Positions 1-10,866 of a DNA stretch of 64,000 nucleotides are shown here, in pieces. The stretch is from Tenebrio molitor. Taxonomy: Eukaryota; Arthropoda; Insecta; Coleoptera; Tenebrionidae. The notes beneath the pieces are model-generated. The model did no database searches. It saw nothing but the letters and a program-made list of their open reading frames with translations, and was not told the origin of the DNA. Each line of letters opens with the position of its first letter. The stretch's first letter is position 1. Location of the stretch: positions 21,576,001-21,640,000 of the forward strand of contig NC_091052.1 of NCBI RefSeq assembly GCF_963966145.1. Reading direction: 5' to 3'. The position numbers were made by a program, and so were the translations under genes.

Positions 1-890
1 TCTAGATCTATTCAAATTTCAGCGACGCGTAATACTAGCGACGCGCTAACGTAGGGCCGAACTAGGTGTATAATAAGTTGCATATTCCTCAATTATTGCA
101 ATCGAATGTATAATTAGTTGCATACGGACATATTTTTTTGTTTTTTTTTAACCTATTTTTCATACTATGGTTTTATTTATAAAAAAAAAAAACAAAGACA
201 AACAATTATCTAAACATTTTATTTCATTATTTTTAGAGTTTTCTTATAAAGTTTTTAATTTTGAAATTGTTTTTCGCTTATAACGATCCATTATCTTTTC
301 TCTGAGATTGAGTTCACAAATTTTGGTACGTTGAAAAACCTATAACACTTTGCCTGAGAATTTTGATGAATGTGCACGTTCTAGGACAACTTCAGGATCA
401 GGAATCACAACTTCTGTAATTTCCATAGTCATTAAAATCTTCGAATTGTCTGGAAAAACTGTTATTTTGTGACACTGTAAATTTGGAACGAAAAATTGAT
501 GGGAATGGCGGGGCACATCTATAAAATCTAGTTTTTTGAGAACTTCGAAAGTATTACTTACCGAATACGAACTTTTTGGTCAAAAACTATTCAAACAAGT
601 TAGTCAGGCTTCGACATCGCAGGTAGAAGAGGCTCGGGACAAGTACGAAAGTCGTTTTGGATTATTTTATAATTTTTATCATAACGAAATTGATTAGCAA
701 ATTTTTGACAATGATTAATAAAGATTTTTGAAACGAACAAATTTGATTTTTTGAATAAATCAAATTTCCCGCTGTCAACGTAAATAGCCGATTCATCATC
801 GACTAAATACGGTTATTTAGTTCGGCCCTACGCTAGGGTTGCGCTAGCATCGTCCACGTCTCCTAGGTTTTATATAGACTTTAACAGTCT
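1..890. mobile_element. Family A DNA element, copy 1 (non-autonomous, ~0.9 kb)
   Basis: This is the first of three copies of the same unit (others near 944-1990 and 48134-49240). All start with a shared TCTAGATCTATTC stretch and end near CTCCTAGGTTTTATAT. Imperfect inverted ends are visible: CGTAGGGCCGAACTA near 50-65, and its reverse complement TAGTTCGGCCCTACG near 818-832. Relative to copy 2 this copy lacks about 130 bp at position ~545. No transposase is open. The terminal sequence resembles that of the THAP-encoding element at 46891-48009, so this is probably a deletion derivative of a related family. Confidence 0.7.
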
Positions 891-943
891 TAATTCGTTA
901 TTGGTCTGTGGAGTGAAACACAGACAATTAAACATAGTAGACT

Positions 944-1990
944 GTCTAGATCTATTCAAATTTCAGCGACGCGCGATACTAGCGACGCGCTAACGTAGGG
1001 CCGAACTAGATGTATAGGTAGTAAGTTGCATATTCCTCAATTATTGCAATCGAATGTATAATTAGTTGCATACGGACATATTTTTTTGTTTTTATTTACC
1101 TATTTTCATATTATGGTTTTATTTATAAAAAAAAAAAAAACAAAGACAAACAATTACCCAAATATTTTATTTCATTATTTTTAGAGTTTTCTTATAAAGG
1201 TTTGAATTTTGAAATTGTTTTTCGCTTATAACGATCCATGTAATAGATTATCTTTTCTCTGAGATTGAGTTCACAAATTTTGATACGTTGAAAAACCTAT
1301 AACACTTTGCCTGAGGATTTTGATGAATGTGCACGTTCTGGGATAACTTCAGGATCAGGAATCACAACTTCTGTAATTTACGTAGTCATTAAAATCTTCG
1401 AATTGTCTAAAAAAACTGTTATTTTGTGACACTGTGAATTTGGAACGAAAAACTGATGGGAATGGCACGGGACACCTATAAAATCTAGTTTTTTGAGAAC
1501 TTGTAGAATAATTTTCTGAAAAGTGGTCTTGCCAAGTGAGTGAATTTTGTAATTTTGAAGAAAGTATTCCAGAAGTATCTAAAACCTCTATCCACCTTTT
1601 TTCAATTCTGAAAATAACATTTTTTTTAATAACTTTTTTTTCGAAAGTATTACTTACCGAATACGAACTTTTTGGTCAAAAACAATTCAAACAAGTTAGT
1701 CAGGCTTCGACATCGCAGGTAGAAGAGGCTCGGGACAAGTACGAAAGTCGTTTTGGATTATTTTATCATTTTTATAATAACGAAACTGATTAGCCAATTT
1801 TTGACAATGATTAATAAAGATTTTTGAAACGAACAAATTTGATTTTTTGAATAAATCAAATTTCCCGCTGTCAACGTAAATAGTCGATTCATCATCGACT
1901 AAATACGGTTATTTAGTTCGGCCCTACACTAGGGTTGCGCTAGCATCGTCTACGTCTCCTAGGTTTTATATGGACTTTAACAGTCTTAAT
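944..1990. mobile_element. Family A DNA element, copy 2
   Basis: This is a near-duplicate of 1-890 in the same orientation, separated by about 50 bp containing an ACAGACAATTAAAC motif that recurs at other family A junctions. It is the longest of the first two copies. A small open frame at 1536-1793 is not supported as a gene: it lies across low-complexity T-rich DNA and is not preserved in copy 1 or copy 3. Confidence 0.7.
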
Positions 1991-2314
1991 AGGAGTGAAA
2001 CACAAAATGGAAAATGGAACAGGGTCTGACCACCTGACTCTCAAGAACAGTTTGTGACGTCACTGCAGTCCTCGCGGGTTTGCTAACATTTGCTAGCATT
2101 TTCAAGTTGTGAAATCTGTTATATTTCATATACAGGATGATTCTGAAATAAGTTTGGAAAAAAAATGTGGAGTATCATTGACCTTGACACAAATTAATTC
2201 CGCGTAAATGACTTTTGGAGGTGAAATCAAAAGGATGGGAAATTACCATATATCCTTGTATAATGTATTCCAACTTTAAAAAAACGATGCTTGGCCATGA
2301 CAATCTGACAGATT

Positions 2315-3052
2315 CGTAGAGGGATATGGAGGGAGCACTGCCTATGCTGGCAATGTAAAGGCAGCGGCACGTCGCGAGACCTGTGCGGAGACCTTTTATG
2401 ACGCCTTTTAAAATGACCGCCAGTACTTCGTGAAATTTCGTGGCGAGGGTCGTTGGGCATCAGATACTTCATAGGCGTGTCTCGAGTTGTCTCGAGAGTG
2501 TATAAACATGATCGTAAATAATATGGTAAAAGATGGTATATAACGAAATATTTATGATATGATAATGTTGGAATCAACATTTTAATTACTTCAGTTGCAT
2601 TGCGATATAATGAAAATTTCTACAAAAATTGTCCCTAGAAAAAAAGTCGAAGGGACGCCACTGGAAAGATGAGTTATCTACGTTTACTTCGGTTTCGCTC
2701 GGCTCATCCTGGAGACCTTAGGTCTACACGTGGAGTGAGAAAAGACTGGAGATGGCATTTCCTATGCTTCCCATGTTAAAAATCCGAACCCTCTAAAAGC
2801 ACGTGCAACAACCTTTTATGACCCAGTTCACAATGCGCTAGATAAAGAAGCACAATGCGCCTGGAAGGAAGGCGAAGGAAGCCATTGGCCTAGCGTCTAT
2901 ATTCAGAAACCTTTTATGACTCTGTAGTTTTCGCGGGCCGGTACACTTATTTGAATTAGTGCCATCTCCAGTCTTTTCTCCCTCCACGGGTCTACAGAAA
3001 AGCGCGGTCGTATCCACTTTTTTGAAGAGTGCTCCCTCCATATCCCTCTACG
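2315..3052. mobile_element. 738-bp DNA element with 8-bp TSD GACAGATT
   Basis: The element begins CGTAGAGGGATATGGAGG and ends with the reverse complement, giving TIRs of about 25 bp. The host octamer GACAGATT is duplicated exactly at 2307-2314 and 3053-3060. Empty sites in paralogous X copies near 43480 and 50910 read CTGACAGATTTCATCC with no insertion. A subterminal inverted pair (AGACTGGAGATGGCA near 2740 and its complement near 2965) is also present. An 8-bp duplication is typical of hAT or P superfamily elements; no transposase is encoded. Confidence 0.85.
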
Positions 3053-3599
3053 GACAGATTTCATCCTGTATATCTGAATAAAAGTTTTGTTAGGAATTTT
3101 GAAAATTTTGAAAGCACAGTGTTGCCATACTTATGTTCCGCTTTTTTGCGAATCGATTCAAACTGTATTACAAGAAATTAATAGAGAACCCAGCATTTTT
3201 TATTAAAAATAGCAATTGAAAAAAAAAGACAAATCAAAATGTAAACATCTGGTGGAGGCTTTAGTCGTTGAATGAGTTTCAAGAACGCTTGCTTTAGTTT
3301 AACAAGCAGAAAACGGAAGTTCTCCAAAATGGAATCACTTTTTTTAAAAGACATCTACACTTTAACGAAAAACACTTCATTACTATCCTATTCGATATTT
3401 TTTTCGACATCTATTTTTTGACAGACGATAGCCAACTTTTTTTTCAAATTACACTATATATTTTTTTATTCGTTTTTATAAAGAATCTTCTTCTGAATAT
3501 TCTTACATTAAAAGAAAAACAAAAAATGTATTTTAAATGAAAAAAATTGAAAATCAAAAATCAAGTAATCAAATTTGTAAACAATACTAAATCTATTCT

Positions 3600-4150
3600 A
3601 GTTGCTCAAAATTTCTTCAATGCTGTTGCAGACACTCTCGATACCTTCTAGAAATGCCCACATTTGCATTCAGTAAAAAATTTCGGGTTTTTTTCTGACA
3701 TACTCGCACTATCTTTTTTCTTAACTCTTTTTGGGTACCTGGTGGGGTCAAATAAACATTGTCTCGAAAGTTTCGAATGAATATAACGAAATCCAATGGA
3801 TTCAAATCTGGGGATCTAGCGGGCCATCGAATAGCTCCATGAGGACCCATTTTCACCAAAATGATTTAAATGATTTAAAAATACAAAATTCATGCGTGCA
3901 TTATATGGTATGGCGCCGTCCTAATGAAACACGACTCTATTTAACACTGCGAATGGTATCTCATCCAGAAAATTGCTTATTTCGTTAGATAATAAATAAT
4001 ATGATATTTTGTTTGATTGAGACTGCTGTCAATAAAAAAGGGACCCACTAGTCCATTCTATCTCCAAAAATGCCACACCACAGGTTAACACTAAATCGTC
4101 TTTGGAAATTTTCTTCCACAGCAACATTATAATATAGGCAGAATATAGCC
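3600..4150 (-). pseudogene. Mariner/IS630-like transposase, central and C-terminal remnant
   Basis: On the minus strand the piece at 3617-3859 contains the DDE-superfamily signature WPARSPDLNPLDF followed by a degraded C-terminal helix region. Upstream, in other frames, are recognisable relics of the catalytic domain: NLWCGIFGD near 4090 and a relic of the DGAPxHNA block near 3920. The fragment is broken by several frameshifts and lacks the DNA-binding N-terminus. It is of the same general type as the transposase remnants at 33.9, 41.2 and 62.1 kb. It cannot make a functional enzyme. Confidence 0.75.
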
Positions 4151-4375
4151 TAAGGGAGTCCGTTTCGGCTCAGGGACGCGAGGGTCGCGGGTTCGATTCC
4201 GACCCAGGGCGAAATTTAAAATAATTAAAAAAAAGGCCATATTCTGTCTCGTGATTCGGAAGTCACGTTAAGCCATTGGTCCCGGTCTATTGAGTTGGTC
4301 ATCATGCCCCTCATAGATTTGTAAAACCAGTCCTAGACTGTGTAACAAATTTTATTTTATTTCAAACTGTTTCGA
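4138..4375 (+). repeat. tRNA-derived SINE
   Basis: An RNA polymerase III B box GGTTCGATTCC is exact at 4190-4200, and an A-box-like TAGCCTAAGGGA lies at 4146-4157. The tRNA-like head is followed by a body with GGAAGTCACGTTAAGCC and a T/A-rich tail near 4350. No cloverleaf can be folded beyond the head, so it is a SINE and not a tRNA gene. It sits inside the mariner fragment. Confidence 0.7.
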
Positions 4376-4946
4376 CAAATGAATACTCAGAGCTTACTTA
4401 GTCATTTGGAGCATTTAGAACAAACTTCTCTCTTGTTTATTTTGGTCACTTGATTTTTAAATGTTGTACATTTACTCTTTAATTTCTTGACTTTTGTTTA
4501 ATGAATGGGTATAGTTCTTTGCACTTTTATATTCAGAAGACAAATCTCTACAATACCGAATAAAAAAAAATGTACAGTGCTATTTGAAAAAAAGAAACTG
4601 GACGCAATATATTTTTTTTATTTAGTTGGTATTGAAGTGTTTTCAAAATTATTTCATTTGATATGTCATTTATTCAAATCGGATAAAAAATAAGCAAGAT
4701 ACAGCACCAAAGGTTTTTCGTCAGTCACCCTGTATATAGATATAACAGATCTTCCCACCTATAAATTAATTATACAGTTCAGGATTTCATCGAATTCATT
4801 GTTCTCACATTGAGGATATCCTGATATCCATCAATCTGTTAATAATCGCATCATTACTTAGATCGGGCCTATCTCGTTTAAAATGTGTCTAGACCTTCCA
4901 CACACTACGTTTTGTCTCGACAAACACAACTTTTGGCATTATGTAC

Positions 4947-6196
4947 TGTTACGATTTAAATCGCCGCGATTTTTCTAGAATGTTCCAGAATCCATCGCGA
5001 CGGAAACGTACTCGGACTTCCGCCGAAAAATCTGCGCACAGAGGGGGTGGAAGCTATAAATCGGGGGAACCAGAGACAGAACGGGGATTTTTCACGACCT
5101 TTTGCCGGGAGTGTTGTCAGTGTCTGGGGAGAGTCAAGGGGACAGTGATCGAGTGAATTTGCAGGGCCGACGAGACGACGTAGTGGAGTTCACGAGGGCC
5201 GTTGGAGACGATTCGTCTAAGTACCACCGCCCACATCGCCAAGCGGATCACGGACTTCACTACGGAAGGTTGCAGACCGAACGCTTTTGCGGATCAGGAT
5301 CTCGTCGGGTCCTGTCAGTCCCCGGACTCACCGGAAGGTACCGGATCTACCCTCCAGCAAGTCAGGAGCAGTGGTGACACCCCATTTTCCACAGGCCGTG
5401 GCTTCCCAAAGTTTCGGTTGTATTTTGTCACTCCGTCGAACTAATTGAGCGTTGTATTTAACTATAGTCAAATTTCCATTGTCACTCATTATTTCGACGG
5501 GTGAATAGTTCTATCAAACTCATTTAATTTGTATATCGCGTTTAGGATTTATAATTTGTTCGACTGTTAAAGTTCCAGTTTTGTCATAAGGCGCGTGATT
5601 TCAATAATTGTACCAACTTAAGAAAAAATTTTCTTATCAAGTCCGTCGGGTTTTTGTGTTCACGAACGATTATCAATCCGTGAGCGACCTCGCCAGGAAT
5701 TGTGTATCGCGCTCACCGAACATTTTTTTGCGCGTGGTTCTTCACGAAGAAAAACATCTTGACTTCAATTTTTTTTTTTGAGCGAAGAAAGACTTAGAGG
5801 ACCTCTCCGCTTATGCGGGCGGCGTAGCCGAATAGCGACGTTACGTAGGATCCGTCGGCCTTCCTCCTTCGCTAACCCGGAGGACCCTCCGAGGAGTTAG
5901 GGTTATTCAATTTTGTACACGCCCCTAAGGCTAGTCAGGCTTCGTTGTTTTCTTTTTCATTTATATCATTATTTTCATTGTTTGACATCTGAATAAACGA
6001 TTAGTTGGAAGATTGTGTATCATTTCCCGTACTCCGGGCTGTTCTCACCAATTTTTCAGCTTCGGTCGGCGTTTCTCGTGGTTCGCATTGTAAACCGAGT
6101 CGAAGCCACGACTTGTTCGTTATACCCCTGAACATTCCGGATTTGTAACCGGTAACAGGGTTGCCCAGTTTCGGGAGCGTAATTTATAACGTAACA
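4947..6196 (+). repeat. Solo LTR, copy 1 (1,250 bp)
   Basis: It starts TGTTACGATTTAAATCG and ends TAACGTAACA, flanked by GTAC at 4943-4946 and 6197-6200. It matches 18612-19952 along its length. No internal retrotransposon sequence adjoins, so it is a solo LTR left by LTR-LTR recombination. The compact X copy has the corresponding site near 51600 (GGCATTATGTACTTGTAG) without the LTR. It includes a TATAAA box and an AATAAA signal at 5992-5997. The 80-91-codon open frames inside are LTR sequence, not genes. Confidence 0.85.
5055..5060 (+). promoter_or_regulatory. LTR TATA box (copy 1)
   Basis: TATAAA lies about 108 bp into the LTR in a conserved context (GAAGCTATAAATCGGGG) that is identical in copy 2 at 18738-18743. 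Its position and conservation fit a polymerase II promoter of the retrotransposon. Confidence 0.55.
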
Positions 6197-6311
6197 GTAC
6201 CTACTTGTAGTAAACCCTTTAAATTATTACTTTGTGTTGTCTAATTTAAAATAAATTGGAAAAACGTCAAAATGACATTTATAGATAACTTTATTTACTT
6301 TATGTTTGAAT

Positions 6312-6862
6312 CGTCGTCCGCGCCGATAATAACAAGTCGTGCCATTCGATGTGAAATGGCCACCAGAGGCACTTGGATCAGTTGGATCGCGAATGAATGG
6401 AAACTGTAATAACTACGGAAGGTTTATAACTAGAATAAATGTCAACCGTTAATTCGTCATTGATTATCAAAATAACAATAAATACAATAAGAACTTCAAT
6501 CATAATCGGTGCAAATCATTTTGTAATATTAATTTGTGTTCGCGAGAAACAGCTAGATATAAAAAGGGTTTGAAACTCGAATAAGTATCAATTGTCATTG
6601 ATTGTCAAAATAATAAATACAATAAGAACTTCAATGACAATAATGCAAATCATTTTGTGATATCAATTTGTATTCGCTAGAAACAGCTAGACATTTAAAT
6701 TTTGACAATTTGAATAAATTTTTCCTTCTGTAATTTCTGTAATACTATTACAGTTTCCCATAACGCGCGAGGTGGTGACATCTACCGATATTTTGACTTT
6801 TTTCCGGACGCAGAGTTTTGAGCGATTGGCACGACTTGTTATTACGATCAGCGCAGACGACG
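6312..6862. mobile_element. 551-bp DNA element with 8-bp TSD GTTTGAAT
   Basis: The ends are inverted: CGTCGTCCGCGC on the left, GCGCAGACGACG on the right, followed inward by AACAAGTCGTGCCA and its complement. GTTTGAAT is duplicated at 6304-6311 and 6863-6870. The compact X copy has the uninterrupted sequence near 51700-51725. Half copies of the same family occur near 46700-46800 and 53785-53915. It is non-autonomous; the 8-bp duplication suggests the hAT or P superfamily. Confidence 0.8.
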
Positions 6863-7300
6863 GTTTGAATCATCTTGCAACATAGCACTTCAAATTTAGT
6901 TACAAAAGATTTACAACCAAAATGAAATGAAATATAACTACTACTTTCCTCAGTACTGCCAATTTAACAAAATTAAAGCATGGCAACCTATCGTTTTTTT
7001 AAAGATGGAATAGATTATATTTTCAACATGATTTTCAACGACTATGAATAGGGAAAATTTGTCCGAATTTGTTCACTTCATTAGCAACCATTGTTACATC
7101 AACTCCACAATAAAGTTGTAGGTGCAAGCACACTGCTTTGTCGGTAGAAATGATCGAGAAAAGTAATGTTACGTTTCTGACTGACGGGCACATTTTACCT
7201 TTGATTGTTATTGTTGCTAAACTACCAAGATAATCAGGTAATCACCTTTAACCCAGCAGCGTACTAACAATTTTGACCAAATTTTCAATCATTCAAAACG

Positions 7301-8440
7301 AAATACCTAGTAGTTTATTTGACGAGTTTGTGTGTAAATTGGGCCTTTTTTGGCACGCTACTGAAAAATCATATTCGTTTTTTGACGTTTAAAAAGTGTC
7401 GAAATGTCAGTTTAAAAATATTCATTTCAATACCATTGGTTCTTGCCACCTCCATGTAACATTTGTTCCAAAGCTCGCTCTCTTTTGATAACCAACTCCC
7501 CTTCAAACAGTATTCTGATTGGCCAACTTAATCGTCCTCTAGCTCTTAAACCATTGGAGCCTGGACATTTTTTTCTGCAGATTATCACTCAGAAGTTAAT
7601 CCAGAACACCCCCTTCAAGGAATGGGCGCGAATTCTGGGACATCTGTATATACAGTGTGTCTCAATATTATAAAAACACTAAAGTTATGTTTTTTTCGTC
7701 GCATGCGTTGATTATTAAAGCCTGCCAAGTAGAGAATTAGACCGTTATGCTAGTTTCTGCCGCTATATGCTCGTGGCGCTAGTTATCCTCTAGTGACCAA
7801 GGAGGTTAAGGCTGTTGCCTAGTGGTTAGTCAAGCAATGGTAAAGCGCGCTAAACCGATTCTAATTATTTTTCCACAGTTTTATGTTTGAAGCTATGGTG
7901 ACTATATTTTTTGTTAAACATTAACGTATCTCACGGGGCTACTGTCTCAGTTTTTTTTAAAAATCGCTTCATTCTTTATAAAAAAAATTAATAACGTTTT
8001 TCAGTAATTTTCCTTATTTTTGCTCAATTTTTCATTTAGAGACTATTTAAAAAGTGCATTGGATTCAGAAGAACGTATCTCGTGGGGCTACTGTCTCAGT
8101 TTTTGGAAAAACAAATTAGATTGGAAGCAAAAAAATAAACAAAAGCCTCAACAAAACGCGTAAAATTCGGTTATTAGGCAGTCCACTATACTTCTCAACT
8201 ACCTGGAGGTCGTAAACTCGGGTTGACATAATCACTACTTAACGCCCGCAATGCAACTTTTGTTGGGAAGATACTTGCACTGGGTTCACGGGAACATCCT
8301 CGGGGCAGAGCCGGCGTGCCGCGATGGTCAACTTATGAATAAAAGTAAAATATACCTGTAAAGGAGATGGTCGGATTGCGACGGTGCGGTGGTATCATTT
8401 GGATAAAAAGATTGTCATAATCTTTTTAACAAAGTTTAAA
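7301..8440. other. Unassigned AT-rich stretch with repeat fragments
   Basis: I found no convincing gene. The phrase GGGGCTACTGTCTCAGTTTTT occurs twice (near 7936 and 8086). A segment at about 7830-7910 (CACAGTTTTATGTTTGAAGCTATG) recurs near 61115-61200. GGGACATCTGTATATACAG near 7637 looks like abutting mariner-type termini. Confidence 0.4.
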
Positions 8441-9230
8441 CCAATCACTTGTAAACTTTATTAGTAGTTTTAATTCGTTCGATACAAGAAAACACTCGGC
8501 AATTTTTAAGCAATGGTTTATTTGCGAACACCAATCTCATCCACATGCTAAACCCGAATTGAGCCTCTTTTTTTCGGTGCTGGAATCCCTTCCCGCTTTT
8601 CCGCGTTTGTCCTCGTCTCTCGTATTGGGTTTCAGTGATTCCGATGCCGTGATTGACGTTTGGTCCCGAATTTGCTGACACACTAATTATAATAATAGAC
8701 AGTAATTAAAATAAAAAAGGGTTTTCCACATCACCTCAGAGGTACCCTAACTGATGCGTTGGCTCTAAGGAGGCCTCGCCAATAGCCCTATCTCCATTAT
8801 ATCTACGAGTATATATAGATAGACAACTCTCAACACAACATGTCAATCTTGAATAGTAAATCCCGGTGTCGCCATGGCGCGTCTGGCGGGATATTCGAAT
8901 GTTTTTTTTACTTATGTACTTGTTAGTCTTCCATACCATTATTGTCTATATTTTGCAAGCCTTTAGCAATCATTCTAATAAGTTGTGTTATTAAAATCAT
9001 TGTAAAAACTACAAAATACAGACAATAATAGTGGCGTAAAAAATGTAGAGGTACCAGTAAAAAAAAAACAAAAATGTTTTAGAATTTATATTAAAAAAAA
9101 TATATATTTAATGTATACAAAAGTAAAAACTTGGATATGTTTTAATACAGTTGGATTCTAAAAATCGGGAAATGATTTTTTTCCGAGATTGTTCGTATAA
9201 CAAATAAATAAACTACATGAATAAAGAAAT
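8441..9230. other. Unassigned stretch
   Basis: Two short minus-strand open frames (8445-8681 and 8736-8939) have no recognisable domain and no conserved copy in the window. I see no repeats or regulatory sites I can defend here. Confidence 0.4.
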
Positions 9231-9231
9231 A

Positions 9232-9483
9232 CCGGGTGATTTTAAATGATTGTGACTTTTTTCTTAAGTTGGGAACATTTTTCATAAATTATTTTGGCAA
9301 ACTTGATACTTTAATCAAGAAATTGGCGTACGTACGTCATTTTGACATTTTATGTATTAATAAATTGTGTCAAATAGGCGACGACGCCTATGTTTATGTC
9401 AACTATCACTTTAAAAAGCAGAATAACCAACAATAATATTACCAACCTATGAAAAAAAGTCACATTCATTTAAAATCACCCGG
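9232..9483. mobile_element. 252-bp MITE with TA target duplication
   Basis: The TIRs are CCGGGTGATTTTAAATGA and its reverse complement, with the similarity running on through TGTGACTTTTTTC. TA flanks each side (9230-9231 and 9484-9485). There is no coding capacity. The TA target points to the Tc1/mariner superfamily. Confidence 0.85.
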
Positions 9484-9768
9484 TAGTAAAAACAAATAAG
9501 CAACTATACAAGTCGCTTGCTTTTTCGTATGGCAATTTTTTTCATGTACTTATTACACCTAATAAGAGCTTGACGCTTCAAAGGGTCATTAATATTTTTG
9601 GTGGTTTTTCCTGTAATAATATCATTGATATTTTTTACATAAGTATATACAAACAATACTGCAAAATGTTTATAAAACATACCTACAATATCATGATTAT
9701 TTTGACACTGGGGTATATTCAAATAAATGCGTTGATATAATAAATTTAAAAGGGAGGCATTTACATTA

Positions 9769-10025
9769 TGTTTGAATTTGTACATAGTCGATCTTTTTTC
9801 CTTTTTCTCTCTTTACTTTTTCCTTTGTTGTTCCTTACATTTTAGTTAGTTTAGTTCTTTATCTATTAGATCTTAGCATTTAGTTTCATTGAAAGTGGTT
9901 GCACTCTACCATCGTGTGTCATTGGCGCGTTTTTCGATTCACGATTCGTCTGTTCGAAAACGACCATAACACCCTCCCTCTCGGGGAGGCCAAAAAGAAG
10001 AAAGTAGTCAGTCTCTGAGAGTTCG
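9769..10025 (+). repeat. BEL 5' LTR, truncated
   Basis: It begins TGTTTGAATTTGTACATAG and aligns without gaps to the first 257 bp of the 3' LTR, with about three substitutions. After GAGAGTTCG the sequence jumps directly into gag, while the 3' copy continues for about 134 bp more. Confidence 0.85.
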
Positions 10026-10866
10026 AACTTACGGTTGCCAAAATTATCATTACGTACCTTCGACGGTAATTTTAGCGAATGGACCTCGTTCATTTAATTC
10101 TTCGACAATGCAATTCATTCGCGGCCGGAGTTAACACGGATTGAGAAATTTCAATATTTGATTAGTAGCCTGACAGGGGAGCCTTTAAATTTGGTAAAAG
10201 CGATAACTCTTTCTGAGGAAAATTACACCATCGCGTACAATGCTCTAGTAGATCGGTACGAAAACAAGCGGAAACTATCATACCACTATTGGAACACCCT
10301 CAAACAGCTCCCAAATTGACATCCGAATCAGCGTCCGGACTACGCAAGCTTTCGGAAAAGTTCAAAGAAAGTCGGTCCGCCCTTATGGCTTTAAATCTTG
10401 CAGAATCGCTGGAAGATTTTATGTGGTTCCAACTGCTGTTGGAAAAATTAGACCCGGACACTCGGAAATTGTTTGAGTCGGACATACGTACACTGGGACC
10501 AGCCGAGATTCCAAAATTCAAACAATTAGCGGACTTTATCGAAGGTCAGTGTCGCGTTTTGGATTCACTAGGAAAACCTCGGGAACCTACGAGTACAACC
10601 AATTCGTCTCGTCAGGTAAACACGACGTCGAAAGCGAAATCGGTTTTTATAGTGGACTCGTCACCTCAAAATTGTGCACTGTGCACTGGAGAGTACGTCA
10701 TTTACAAATGTCCGGAGTTTACGCCGAAAACTTCGCGACAACGGTTTTAAATTGTAAAGTCTCGACGACTTTGCATCAATTGTCTTCGCCCTGCACATAA
10801 TGCAAATGCTTGCAATTCGAAATCGTCGTGTCGTGTGTGCAAAGAGAGACATCATACCATGTTGCA
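10026..10866 (+). pseudogene. BEL gag, frameshifted
   Basis: The region encodes the BEL/Pao gag core. The block TRIEKFQYLISSLTGEP near 10140 and DRYENKRKL near 10255 match the family's conserved capsid region. A 153-codon open frame (10289-10750) continues the capsid and ends with a CALC-type zinc-knuckle relic. A second knuckle, CRVCKERHHTMLH near 10827-10865, falls in the next frame. The N-terminus is missing because the 5' leader is deleted, and the frame breaks around 10090 and after 10750. The capsid product would package retrotransposon RNA. Confidence 0.8.

Larger units (their letters stand above)
3367..4727 (-). mobile_element. Mariner-like element fragment
   Basis: This block replaces part of X copy 1 relative to the compact copy. 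Its right edge reads GTCAGTCACCCTGTATA, a typical mariner-type terminus followed by TA. The left terminus is missing. It contains a broken minus-strand transposase and a tRNA-derived SINE. Confidence 0.6.
2261..7018. mobile_element. X element, copy 1, split by four nested insertions
   Basis: A compact ~1 kb copy at 50863-51862 shows what X looks like when unbroken. Its ends are inverted repeats: ATAATGTATTCCAACTTT on the left and a matching AAAGATGGAATAGATTAT on the right. In this copy X is interrupted by an 8-bp-TSD element (2315-3052), a mariner fragment with a SINE (about 3367-4727), a solo LTR (4947-6196) and a second 8-bp-TSD element (6312-6862). Comparing with the compact copy gives the pre-insertion sequence at three of these points. 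Confidence 0.75.
2131..7300. mobile_element. Mariner-type element shell, interrupted copy
   Basis: The left end at 2131 (TACAGGATGATTCTGAAATAAG) and the body at about 7035-7290 match the left end and the body of the element at 54086-55399. In this copy the two parts are separated by the X element (2261-7018) and everything nested in it. The right terminus is not clear; similarity to the other copy fades near 7290. It holds no intact gene. Confidence 0.6.

Noticed and set aside
4146..4210. A tRNA gene (A and B box matches)
   Set aside because: Only the internal promoter boxes fit; no acceptor stem or anticodon arm pairs, and a SINE-like body follows.
5102..5444. Small proteins of 80-91 residues, repeated at 18802-19135
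   Set aside because: They lie inside the two solo LTRs, overlap in different frames and carry no domain; their repetition reflects the LTR copies.
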